DNA from: Clavelina lepadiformis
Lineage: Eukaryota; Chordata; Ascidiacea; Aplousobranchia; Clavelinidae
Direction of reading: 5' to 3'
Length of the DNA: 64,000 bases
Assembly: GCF_947623445.1 (NCBI RefSeq)
Contig: NC_135240.1
Location: 13,826,001-13,890,000, forward strand
Shown: positions 1-12,300 of the stretch, piece after piece
Layout of the letters: every line of letters begins with the position of its first letter
Numbering within the stretch: position 1 is the stretch's first letter
Program-made: the position numbers and the translations under genes
The notes under the pieces: generated by a model
What the model was told of the DNA's origin: nothing
The model's input: only the letters and a program-made list of their open reading frames with translations
Database searches by the model: none

Positions 1-119
1 AAAAAAACAATATTTATGAGTTGAAACATAAACAATCATTATTCTGATGGTAGGTATCTTAACAAAACGCTAACTATTTCAGAAAAAGCTCATATGTTTC
101 CTACACACAATATGATAAC

Positions 120-1092
120 TGTCTTTAGAGTTTACAGCAGGACCCATGTTGATCTATTTACGTCGTGCAGTTTTTGCATTCTGTAAGTTTTCAGTCGCCG
201 TTACAACACACTCCGCAAGTTGGCCTGCTGCAGCGACTTCAAACTGTAACTATATAATTTTACGACTTTCTTCCGCACATTTCCTTCGCTTTCCAGATGG
301 TCTTCTCTGCGCTGGGTTCACTTCTCTTTGGACCACCTGCTTCCGCTTCACCGCGTAAGCATCCCTCAACCCCTCCATAAGATGGAGTATGAAGCTTCGT
401 CGGCCGATTTTGCTACCGAAACATTTTCTGTGCAGAATCCAGGAATTTAGCTCTACAATGTCCAGTAGTTTTGTCCAAACAGCCAAAGGTCATCGTCTAC
501 TTGCTGCATGAGTTGTGTATTTTCTCGCCGTTTGGTCGAAAACGTCCACGCCTACCTTGTTTTGTTTTGGCCTACTGTACATTTTATAGCCTGGCTCTGC
601 CAATAGCGTATGGCATACAATCCATACGTTGCACAAAAACTGTCGTGTGCATTTTACAGTTCGCCTTCGCTGCAAAGCAAAGCGAGTTTTTATTGTGCAA
701 ATGTACATGGACAAAGTACGTTTAGGATGTCATAAACTCTCCGTAAAAGCTGTATCTAAAGGAGATAAACAATCACGTGAAAAGATAAAAACTGGGCTAA
801 TCTGCAGTATATGATAGTTGCAAGTGCAATCGTGCGAAGTAAAAAGATGTTGTAGTCTACTGAACCTCTAAAATCATCTTGGTGTCGATTTCGACACCTC
901 GGCCGTTGAAGGTATAACAGGTTGTAAAAAATAAATCGAAAATCAAATTTCGGTAAATGTTACTTATCCATACTCTTTCAAGAAAGTTAGGAAGCTACTG
1001 AAAATTTTATATCGTTGCAACTGCTTTTACTAAAAAAAAATATACATCAAAATTCAAAAAGTGTCGATTTCGACACCTCGGCCGTTCTAGTG
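120..1092 (-). mobile_element. piggyBac-type DNA transposon, internally deleted and decayed
   Basis: On the minus strand, bases about 720 to 490 encode a frame with GVDVFDQ (about 552-532), and bases 486 to 250 continue in another frame with WTKLLDIVELNSWILH and IGRRSFILHLMEGLRD. The order GVDxxDQ, then RWPL-like and LDI..N..I, then a basic RR.F motif is the C-terminal part of piggyBac transposases. One frameshift near 488 separates the two frames. The N-terminal two thirds are missing. The right end is visible: read inward from 1092 it is CACTAGAACGGCCGAGGTGT, flanked outside by TTAA at 1093-1096, the target site used by this superfamily. A subterminal copy of the GGTGTCGATTTCGACACC palindrome lies at 883-900. 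I could not find the left end; it may lie outside the window. This is a dead copy. Confidence 0.75.
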
Positions 1093-1096
1093 TTAA

Positions 1097-1475
1097 ATAG
1101 AAGTCGCCCTCGAATAGAAACCGCACGATTTGATTAAAAATAAACAATGGAAGCCGCCCTCGAATAGAAGCCGCCCTCGCATAGAAACAGCAGAAGACAA
1201 TGCTGAAATCGCTTCGGTGTAATATAAAGGCTGTCATTGAGAGCTTGCACATGCGAAAAACAGCAGTTGTCACATTGTAGTAGTGATCGGATAGTAACAG
1301 AATAAAACCTTTTTGTCAAAAGAAAGCGCAGAATTTTATTGTCACGTAATCAACATTACCGGTACTTCAGGTAATAAAAATCGAATAGAAGCCGCCCTCG
1401 AATAGAAGCCGCACAAAACCTTCAAAAATAAAAAATAGTAGCCGCGGTTTCTATTCAAGAAAATACGGTATCACT
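1097..1475. repeat. Short tandem repeats with AATAGAAGCCGCCCTCG unit
   Basis: A 17-base unit close to AATAGAAGCCGCCCTCG occurs around 1097-1125, 1146-1188 and 1380-1412, partly as direct tandem pairs. The block closes with GAAAATACGGTA after a diverged inverse copy near 1440. It resembles the subterminal array of a DNA transposon. The piggyBac relic sits immediately beside it, so it probably inserted into this repeat. Confidence 0.55.
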
Positions 1476-1742
1476 ATTCGCATATTGCTTAATTTGAATG
1501 TAAAAAGTCAACAAACTGCTTTGCAACTCACTGCTCGAGTTTTCAGAACAGCGTATTATGTGGCAAAAAAATAACAAACCTTTCACAGACTTTGAAAGTT
1601 TGATTGACGTTCAGCAAGCTAATTGTGTCGTGTCTTACACAGTAAAACTGTTGCCGTTGAAATAATCGATCATCTATGTTCACAGATGAAAAAAATTTTA
1701 GCTAAAATTATCGAGAGGAAGAGCAAGATAAATATTCTAGCT

Positions 1743-2185
1743 CAGGGCTTCCCAAACTTTTTTGCTCGCGACCCCTTTCAAACTTCTGAAGTTTTCCGCG
1801 ACCCTTCACGTTTAAATTGATTAGCAGTACGAAATATACCTTTGTCATTAGTGACATTTATTGAGATGCAAAGACTGAATTCAAGCAACCAGTACTCAAA
1901 GCCTACTTACTACTTTACACATATGTAGGCCACTGGAAACAAAAAAAGCACACACATTTATTCAGTGTGATTGGTGCGACTGCTTTCTGCTACAAAGCAA
2001 GTCCAGCCGTGGCTCAACATCTGCTAATGCTGGTCTCAAGGCGGTTTTAATGTTGATTAGGCTGGAACGATATTTTGTTTTGATTGTATTTTGTACTTCG
2101 TGTAAAATTGGTATACGCTCTGCGACCCCTGACGTTCGTTACGCGACCCCTTGCGGGGTCGCGACCCCCAGTTTGGGAAGCCCTG
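1743..2185 (+). mobile_element. hAT-type MITE, complete, copy 1
   Basis: The element begins CAGGGCTTCCCAAACT and ends AGTTTGGGAAGCCCTG, which are inverse complements of each other. It is flanked by a perfect 8-base target duplication TTCTAGCT (1735-1742 and 2186-2193), the hallmark length of hAT insertions. It is 443 bases with no transposase, so non-autonomous. The interior carries CGCGACCCC-type motifs near both ends. A second copy in inverse orientation lies at 49208-49649. The intact duplication suggests a fairly recent insertion. Confidence 0.93.
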
Positions 2186-2619
2186 TTCTAGCTGACGAAT
2201 CTACCCGCGTTGGTCACAAATCAACTTTAATTGTGTTTCTTCACAATGGCTTAAGGAAATTGTTCACAGAGTTATTACGATCTATTTCTTCTCATTCATT
2301 GAACTTTTAAAACTCTAAACTGGATACTGATGAACTCAATATTCAAGGCTAGTACTAAACATTGATACTAATACTGATACTAATATACTTATACTAAACT
2401 AATAAAATCATAGCATGCAAGGATACATTCATACGCTGAAGGAGATAATAAAGAAATAGAATTCCAACTTGAGGCGCAATGCGTTTATCAATAACTGGAA
2501 ATGATTTGGAGTTTTAGACTGGAAGTTTTACAGGTCAGGGGATAATTTCAATAAGAGAATTTTCAACAAAGGGAAATAAATGTCAATCAACATTGTCTAT
2601 TTTTAGAGAAATAATGCTG

Positions 2620-2830
2620 TTAATACGAGGTCAAACGTGCAGATAATCATGTTTACCAATTAAGTTGTCAATCACATAGGAGTTATTTCGAATTCGGCAA
2701 GCTCATAATGCAATGTAAGTAGCATGTTTACAAATAGGATGACAAGTATGAGATTATCTTAGTACAATAAGTTGAAAGGTGCAAGGTAGATAGCATGTTT
2801 ACAGAACTAATTGTCAATCAACTATTCTTC
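2620..2830. repeat. Degenerate direct repeats with GCATGTTTAC motif
   Basis: Three loose copies of a unit containing CATGTTTAC followed by a TTGTCAATCA-like tail occur near 2648, 2723 and 2795, spaced about 70-75 bases. They are too diverged for a clear consensus. No gene is seen in the surrounding 2.2-6.3 kb. Confidence 0.4.
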
Positions 2831-3529
2831 GATAAGTCTGCAATTATACCGTGAAATGAGAATAAACTTATAGAAAGTATGTCTTTATGTAATAGCGCGG
2901 TAAATAGCAGAAATATAATTATAACGACACAACTTGAAAGGCAATGGAAACAGCGTTTTCCAGCACCAAAAATAATGAAGATAAAATCTCTGGATAAACC
3001 AGAAGGGTAAAGGTTTTTCAAGCAAACTGGTTTTTCTTATAACGACATGTATGGAACGCCAACGCCGCAAAAATAGCAAAGTGTTAAATTGTATCGCAAT
3101 TTTGCAAATTATATTTTGTTTTCATACTTTGACTGGAGGGTTATCAAACGTAATTTGATAGATTCCAATCACGAAACAACAAGCCAAACGTCAAAACCGG
3201 CATTCAAACGGGCTTTTCTGTGATTGCCGTTGCGCGATTCATATGCCAATTTTTAAAATGGTTTTACAGCATTTAAAATTACACCACAGTTTTATAAAGC
3301 AAACTGGCTGTTGGCAAGTTACAATGCCTAATGGCAAATGGTGTTTTCTTTAATCGGGTTGCAGTTTTGTTAATCAAATGTCCGTTTTTTTAATCATGTG
3401 ACTTATACCATAAATTATAAAATGGCCAAATGATTGGAAATTATTCTTCATAAATTAAAAATGGGCAAACCAATTTGCAAAATACATGCGTGATTAGACA
3501 AACATACACAAATTGCTGAACCAACATCA

Positions 3530-3710
3530 TTTCTAAAAACACTAAATGATTCTACAAAAGTACGCATGAATCGCATAACGTCTTCATGAATTGCCAAGTA
3601 TACATGGATCGTCAAGTGTATAGATGATTTGCCAAAAGTACATGATTCGCTAAATGTACATGATTCGGTAAATGCATGCATGAATCGCCAAATATATGTG
3701 ATATAAATGT
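3530..3710. repeat. Degenerate minisatellite, about 20-base period
   Basis: A run of units resembling ACATGATTCGCTAAATGT repeats with a period near 18-22 bases from about 3540 to 3705. Individual units differ by several substitutions. Open frames read across it are produced by the repeat and have no protein similarity I recognise. Confidence 0.5.
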
Positions 3711-4324
3711 ACTTATCGTATCGTTCCAAGACCGGTAAAGGACCAACATAAGGGCGTTCCAACGCTCGTTTGACATGATCACATTGGACATAAACACGGT
3801 CACAATGTTTCAAATCCGGATGAACGTAGGACTAAATGAATTTCGTATGAGTGTTCGTTAGAGTAAACTGAAGGTTGTTAATGAAGTCTTGGCAGACACC
3901 GAGATAGTTGGATGTAGGAGCAGAAGAAGCAAGTTTGGAGCCAGAAAACAAACCACCTGGGAGACTTTAAATGTGGCCAAAAAAATAACTCAGCCGGTGT
4001 ACATTTCAAATCCTGGAAATAACGATGGCGCATGGTCATTGGTCAAGATAATAAGACCCAATTTGTGAAACCAGCGCTTAGGTTCACCTGAACAGTTAAA
4101 GAACTGTAGTCAGATTGTGTTGAATTCCAAGAGAGCGCATGATGCCCACCCAAGCAGTACTTGTGAAACACGGTCCACAATCATGTGTGAGAAATATTGG
4201 AATAGTGACGAAGAAACATCAGTGATTGACAAAGTAAGCAAGCAGTGGTTTCCGTGGTGGCACCACAGAGTAGTATGGCTTGAAAGAAAAGGGTATAACG
4301 GTCAATCAATCAGGTAAGCCTACT

Positions 4325-4385
4325 TAAAATGTAAATGACTTGAATTGCGACGCAAGTCAAGTCTCTAAATTTGAGATCAACGCCA
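4325..4385. repeat. Fragment related to the GACTTGACTTG element at 20.4 kb
   Basis: The string GTAAATGACTTGAATTGCGA here matches GTAAATGACTTGACTTGCGA at about 20667 with one change, and both continue into a GTC/GAG-rich tail. This is probably an end of the same dispersed DNA-transposon family. Only this short piece is recognisable. Confidence 0.45.
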
Positions 4386-6360
4386 AATGCTGTGTATAGC
4401 AGGCGAGAAATAATTATAGTTATTTATAACAAATAAAATCACATTGAAAAAAGTATCGATTAACCGCCAATATGTGCTGTTGGACAGCGCTGGTTGACAA
4501 TGCAATTCGAGCTGTTGTGCAAAACTGCGTTTTTTCAAATGTTCTTGAAAGATGATAGAGACGCTGCTTAAATCTTGTCTCTAAGCCAAAAATGGCCGCC
4601 CTCTTCATGTGGGCCACGCAATCCATGCTACATGGGCTTGAATGGATTTTTGCTTTGAGGTCTCATTTCTGAATATTGCAAGAATATGACTAACAAACAA
4701 AGGCAGATACACTAAGTCAGATATGCAGTAAACCTTCATTAGCAAGCTTCATGTCTTAGAAAAGACATTATAGGTATATCGGCTAGATTCGTTGGAAAGT
4801 GAATGAGATCAATAGCGGTCAGCGAAACGTAGTTAACGAAGTGTAACAATAATGATGAGATCAATGTAAGCCAATATTCAAAGTCTTAGAAAAGTAACGT
4901 TAATACGGAGCACGTGTATATTGGCTAATGCTAAACGTAGGCTATGCATATTTTCGGGAAAAACTATCTAATTTATTTAGCGCAGTTTCAACAAAAACTT
5001 AGTATCACCGAAGTTTTCAGCACCGATCGCAGTAAAAATCTAGGCTGCCATTATTTCACCGGAAAAAATCGTGCGCTCGAAGCTATTTTTCAGAATTCCA
5101 TGTTAACCTAACTTAAATTTTATAACTTAGTACAATTAACATAAATCTACCTTATAATCTCAAGCTAACTAACTTTAAAAAAACTTAAATAGCCAAAATC
5201 TGCTTCTTCTATGCACATTCTTCTAACTCCCTGTCTTTAATGACAGGCTGCACGTCCTACATACGGTGAAATTGTCACTCCGAAAAATTTAAGTAGCCTA
5301 TAAACGGGTAAGCTTATTTTTCAGCATTAAGTGCTAGATATTCCAAATTTGAAACATGTGTTTTGATCGTGGTAATGAATAAGAAGATTATGATCTTACC
5401 TATACTAATAAGTTAACATTCATTAACTTCCAAACAACCCCGAATTTTTTCATCTTCCCTTAGGACCTAAGGCTTAGGTTATCCTACCTAGCAAATCGAG
5501 TGAGTATAGAACAGAGAAAACTGCAGACCGAGTCACATCTCACTAATTAGTTACTGGTCTATCTGCCGAACTTCTTGCTTAGTAGGCAACGTGGTCTGCG
5601 TTCTGACCGCCAGCACAACTCAGTGGCTGCTCGATGTCTGAATAGCCGAAGATCTCTGATTTAAACGACGACCCAGCAATCTGTGTCACAGGCCAAATCA
5701 CTGCGAACCCAGATCTCTAAACACTCCGTTACCAAGCCGACAATCAGTTACATTACACAGCAAAAGCGGTAAATCAAAGAGACGGAGATGTTGAAATAAT
5801 GACACGAAATAGATTTGCTCCTGGAGGTAGCTAACAAGGCAGCAGACTTATGATTTGTAACTAAATACTGATGTTGGCTTAAAATCTTTTGTTTATTGGA
5901 GGAACTAGACTGTACCTTTGCCGTCTTGAAAATGAATTTAGACAAATAATATTAAACACTAACGCAAAAAAAACTTGGCTTGATGTCAACCACAAGATAC
6001 TGTGATAAGAGATTGTGGTGGAATGGATTCGTTCCCGTTTCGTGGTTTTGATTGTTCCAGTCATTAGCCAAGAACGAAAATTTAGAATTTTAACCAACTT
6101 TTAATAAACTTCACTTGCATAACTGAAAAATGGCAAATGTTGTATATCAAAAAACAGCGGAAAATAGAAGTAGACCAAATACATTGATTTACTACCTCAC
6201 CTCAAACAGTGCAAACAACAAAAAAACACAGTTTAAAATACATAATGGCTACAATTATGCGAAACGTCTACAAGAATGTACAAAAAGTTTGAAGTCTTAA
6301 AGTTACCTGAGCAAAAGTTTTTTTTAAGAAAACGTTACTTCATTGGAAAATAAAAGTCCT
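4386..6360. other. Gap with no gene recognised
   Basis: I see no coding exon, RNA gene or complete mobile element here. The short open frames lack plausible splice partners and protein-like composition. The last few hundred bases lie downstream of the stop codon of the minus-strand gene that follows, so they should contain its 3' untranslated region. Confidence 0.5.
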
Positions 6361-9300
6361 TTACAACTTTAGTATGCAATCTTTAACCAGCGGAGAAACT
6401 TCCAGCAAATCGTCCGCAGTGCAGTTTCGGATTGCCCATAGATATCCTTTAACATCTCGAAGTGCTTCCATAGACTGAAAAATAGTTATTGAAAATAGTA
6501 TAATCTAATTAAATTGTCTACGGGTACTTTCAATTGCTATGCATGGTAAACTCTATAAGATTTTAAACATAGGCTACGTAACTCACCCTTTTGATATTGT
6601 TGACACGAAGGCCACTTGAGCTGTCTTTGTATGCGACATTATCCATCAATTTCAAGAGAAGTGAACTCATGGAGGCTGGATTCAATGAGGATGCACGCTC
6701 AACAACTTCATTTAACTTATTTCTGTGCAACGTTAGTTAATCAATTTTTAATTTAGTAGAATGTAACTAGGGTATTATGGAGACTCTTCAGAAGGAGTAA
6801 AACATCTAAATCGTAAACATTTTCTAAAAACTGCGCCTTTGCGAGCAATTAAATTAGCGGAGTTATTTACTTTTCTTTCTTGCAGATGTATATCGCTTGT
6901 ATCATACCATAAATAAGATAGATTATCTTTTTTTTGTTTTTGCTATGCAAAGAGAATATCAACTGTCCATATTAATTGATAAATAAATCACCTGCAGTCA
7001 AAAAACATTTCCTCAAAGAGTTTGGAATTGAAAGGTGCTAACTGCTCAGCACTGCCGTTGTTGGAAGAAGCAATGAAATATACGACTGCTTTGAGACCAT
7101 CCACCAATGACATGACATAATCGACCTAAAACAAAATGTAAAAGCAAAATTTAACCATTCAACACATTACAGTCAAGTTGTTAGTGTTAAGCGTTCCATT
7201 ATATGTGACCCCCGACACATCTAGAAAGGTAATCTAACGCGAAGGTTTAAAGCCATTAAATGTAGGCATGGTTTATTCATTTACCTGTCCTGGTGTACTG
7301 TTGTAATATCTCCAACTAAAGGCAAGAATTGCATGAGCTTCCTTCTCAGTCAATGTAGAACTGATTGACGAACCAAGATCATTAGCCATAAACACTTGGG
7401 AACGCGCAATGAGTTTTTGAAGCACCTGTGGCCACTCTCGCATATGCCACAAATTCTTGATAGATTTATCATCCGACATCGTCGGCGACTTGAAAGCGCG
7501 CAAGCAATACGACGCATCGTTAGGATCCAGAAAAATCGTACAATTTCTTCGGTCAGTTGTTGTGGAGATTTTAAACATGGGCGAAGTACTAAATCAGGAA
7601 CAGATTAGTTTACTTCAACATTCTTTCAAGTTCATAACAGCATATATGTAAAATTACAACTAAGGTTATAATCAAATTCGTGTTCAAATGGAGACTTCAT
7701 TATTACCGTCCGCTCAACTCGTCTTTGTAGTAAACTAGAAAACGTTTCTTCACCAAAATATATCTCCATGCAAGAGGGAAATATACAATAAGTTGAATTA
7801 CTTTGTTTCCATTCACCGCTGCCATAAATTCGCTTTCAAATCTGGAAGTAATAAAAATCCCATGAAATTAAAATTATTGATAATAATCTTGGAAATATCA
7901 TAAAGTGTGCCAAGGAATGTACCTACACTGTCATTTGCAAAAATTTTCTTTTAACCCAAATTTTCTTTTTAACTTAGCTAACAGTGTTATTTTGCATACA
8001 CAAGAACGACTTTTACAGTAGAATGTTCTCAATATTTTACATATAGGCAAATTTGAAAAATTAACATCAAAGCAAAGCACCTGGTGGATGACGTTGTGAG
8101 GTTTTTAATATCCATAACAATTTCCCCAAAACGAGCTTGGTATGTAACAACACCATTTTTGCGATATGTTTGTAGATCAGAAAATACTACATGCAAACAT
8201 ACAACACTCTTAGTTAAACATTGTACGATAGAATGGTAGATATATGTTGCTTGGAAGTCTAACAATTTTATGTTATCATAATAATATGTGTTGAAGATTA
8301 CAAAACATTTTATAAAACAATTTATAATTTTAGCAATTATGTTTCTTACTTAAAATAAATTAAGAAGAAAAAATAATTACAATTAAAAAATAGAATAATC
8401 GTATCATATACTTTAAATGTTTATGTTTTGCTTTTTCAACAAAATACAACCTTTTCGCGCAAGTGTTGCCGATGCTTGATTGATTTGATTTTTTGGACCT
8501 TGAATGTAGCAGTGTTCATCCATTTCCAATGTACCCAAATAAGGGCTGATGTTACCGTACCAACAACTGGTCAGTGTTATACCAGTACAAAAGACAACCT
8601 GCCACGAGAGAAACGTTATGTTAACGAATAAAAAAGCGCTCAAATGACAGAGTAATTTAATACATTTAAGGTCAAACCAATGCAGAAACATTACTGAGAT
8701 ATTTTTATGGTGCCAATTATTTTGCATTACCAAAGGAAATATTTCATTCACAAAAAACAAAACAAACTTGAATTTTTGCCTCAAAATAAAAAAGTTCAGT
8801 GCTTTTTATACTGATTCTGCCAGTTTTCAGATTACAATTATTCAGAACTTCATAAATGCAAGTAGAAACGTGTAAAAAATACATTCTACAGCCTCAACAT
8901 ACCAAAAAGTTCCCAAGCAACACTGGTAAACCAGCTACAGTGTCACCTGGGGAAGAGGATGCTAGTTTTGTTACAACATCTGATACTTGACGAAATCCCA
9001 AAGGATGAACGAACTGCAGGGAAGGCCCTGCACACAAAAATTTCCCATTAACACCAGCTGGTTTTAGAACAAAATACATATAACAAACTAGTAAAACTCA
9101 CTTTGTCCATATGCTGATGTGCCTGTGACGTTATATATATTGGCTACATCATCAACAGCAACAATTTTATGTTGTTGCAAACGGCTCACGACTGCACGGG
9201 TGCTTTCAAATAATGTTTGCACACTTTGCATAGAAATAAATAAAACAATTACCAAAAAAATTCCTGAAGAATATCTCACATAAAAATCTAGACACTATTT

Positions 9301-12300
9301 GAAATAAAATATGATACTACAAAGAAACATTCTTTTAGTATGAAAGATTTTACCTCATACTTGATCTTCTCAGTAAAGATATTAGGATGGGATACGGATT
9401 AGGAGGTAAGTGATCTTCATAAAGTAACAAACGCTCAAGAAATTCTTTCCATGTTTCATCAATGCGAATGTCAGCACAATACTGGAACAAAGAGTAATGC
9501 CTTGCAATATTCTTGGGAGCCTGGCTGTTGGCATCGCAGATCTCTTTGTTTAGTTCTACAAATTATTCAAATACTTTTGTTATCTCATTATTATATTTTT
9601 TTATGAATATAATCTTCACATGCTCAATGCCCAACAGAGTAAAGGGTTTGCATCTAAGCTGCACAGTTATGTATAAAACAGTTGTAGTAACCTTTGTAAA
9701 ATATTAGCCAACTCACTTAGTTTATCAGACTCAATCCAAGAAGTGTTTTGTATGCCATGCTGATTTTTAAGCTTTTCGAAAGCATACTTAGTTGGCACTT
9801 GGTTGGGATAAAGTAAGTTAATCTGGGATTTCATAGCCTGCACAAGTATATTAATGCAGATTACCAAAAACCAAAGCAATCAACTTTCCAAGGTAGGAAG
9901 GTTTTATACATTTTGATACTAACAAAAAGTTCTTTATGCTTGTGTAAGGCTGAAAAGTGAAAAAGCTGCTATAAGTGCAGAATGTGATTTTTAATAAAAT
10001 TTCTGTAATTCTAAACATCTATATTTGTATTATTCTACAAATTCCACATGCCAGAAATGAGCAATGTTGACTCTATAGTACATTTTTTCTCTTATGCATA
10101 GAACTACCGTCTTATTTTAATCACTTGTATTGCTCACCAGTGTGCAAATAGATTAAATCTAACAGTTACATATCATAATACTTCAAGTAGTACCTTAGTT
10201 TTCATGTTAGTAATATCAGCAAGGCCTTACCAGAACTGCCGGTAAAAGTTCCACTGTATCTTCAGCCAAGCCTAAAGACACATACAATATAAAATGCTGG
10301 AGTTGATGCAACATGTTAGGATTCAAACTGGCATTTCCATAGTTTTCGGTCATGGAAACTACCAGTTCTTTCAGGAGTTTCATTTCTGTTGACCTAGTGC
10401 TCCTGTTTACACAAATAACACACATATATCACCACAAATATCACAAAACCGTATCATTACCACTGTTTTATTGTATGAAAGGACACGTAAACCTGTTACA
10501 CGAACCATACTGATAATAAGCTATGATGGAATTTAAACATTACACTAAGTTTATGTATTTTACTTATATAACTCACATATCCCTGTCAACAACATCTACA
10601 AGCTCTTTGTGAAATTTTGCAATGAGATGTTTTAAGATGTCAGATGCAGCAAAGGAAGTTACTAGACTCAGAATACTTGGTGCAATAGAAAGTGCTTTAT
10701 GTATACGAAATAAAGATCCACTGAAACACCGTGAAATCTGTAATCAAGAAAAAATCCATTTGGTCGGACTTCTACACCCACAATAAATTATATTTTTAAT
10801 GATATAATTTAATATCAATTTTATTTTATAAGCATGAAAAATGATTTTAAAATAATATTTGGCCGATTTATGATAGTATGCTTTTTTGTTTGGCTCTGCT
10901 GTTAAAAAAGCATAAAAATGTCAGTCAAATATGGTATGGTTGCTGAACATATTATTAATAACACACCTGAATAGCAAAATCCTCCTCCAAGTGTTTGGCA
11001 AATGATTTTGTTCTAGTTTGTGTTAAGTGTATCAATAACATGTAGTGAAGAGTAGCAAAAACTTCATTCTCTAAAACGCTGCTTGCCACTTTCAGCTGCC
11101 AAGCCTAAATACAGCCAGATGTCATTTATTTGAACCCCAAAAAATGAAATCCCTCGCTATCCAACATGAAACTGCTAGGAACATATTTCTTCCCATGTAT
11201 TTCGCCCTTTTAAACAAGAAACCTTGCTGTCTGACTCCGACAAATGTATTTAGAAATGAATATGCCAAATCAATAGAAAAACACCCACTAACCCGGATTA
11301 TGACAAGCGCTACCTACTTGAAGGTCAAGTTTTCATATGTATCTCACTTCAATATTTGTTTTGGGAACTGACATTTACCAATTTTCTAAATTCCTTAACT
11401 AGAATCATTCATTTTAGACGCAATTGGATCTTCAATACAATTCTTTCGATTATTATTATTATTGTTATTTCGGTTATACCTGCTAAACCAACATTTTTCG
11501 ACAAAAAAGGTGGTCTGGATTAACGACGTCTGACTGTATATATTCTGTTAATTAATGTGATTTAGGTCAAAACTGAATTGCATTGTGCATATCAATATCA
11601 TGCAGAGTATTTGTAAATTACGAGCTCGTATATATGAAATACATACTTGTACAACACTGCCCAAAATGTCCCGATGCAAGGGATCAAGTTTGGTGGTAGT
11701 TTTGGAACTCCCTTCACTTTTTAACTTAAAATGCTTCTGAAATGTGGTAATGTACAAGTCGGCTTGAGAACGGTCAAGAAACAAACCCTCATACAGTGCT
11801 TGATAAGGAAGGGTGGACATCACCAGCTGGGGTAAACTTTTGGTTGTCTTTTCAAGAGATCTAACCAAGAGTTCCTAAATCAGTTATGCCATCATTTTAT
11901 GGAAATCGGCTACCAGTTAATCTGCTCTGCCATTACAAAGCTGTTATTGGTTAGGTACTTCAAGTTCAACTCAAAATTGCTGAACATGATTTAAAAAAGG
12001 AAAGAAATAATCAATTATTTTCACACATTCACTTACTTGCCACGCTCCACTGTGTTTTGTGGTGCATTTGTTTGCAAAAACATCATATGGTACATTTTCA
12101 CAACAGGAATATAGTTGGGTTTAGTGTTTGTGTCTGACTGGTTTAACACACAATTCACTGAAATGCGCCTTCTTGCCACAGCAGCAAGAATTATAAATTT
12201 AAAAAAGTCACTTCCTTGAAGCAAGTCGGTTGAAAGAGAATCTTTTATTTCTGAGTTTGAGAAAGTAATGCTGTTCCAGCCGTTCTTCTCCTCAACTGGC

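Noticed and set aside
3448-3813. 121-codon open frame on the minus strand
   Set aside because: It is read through the degenerate minisatellite and owes its openness to the repeat.
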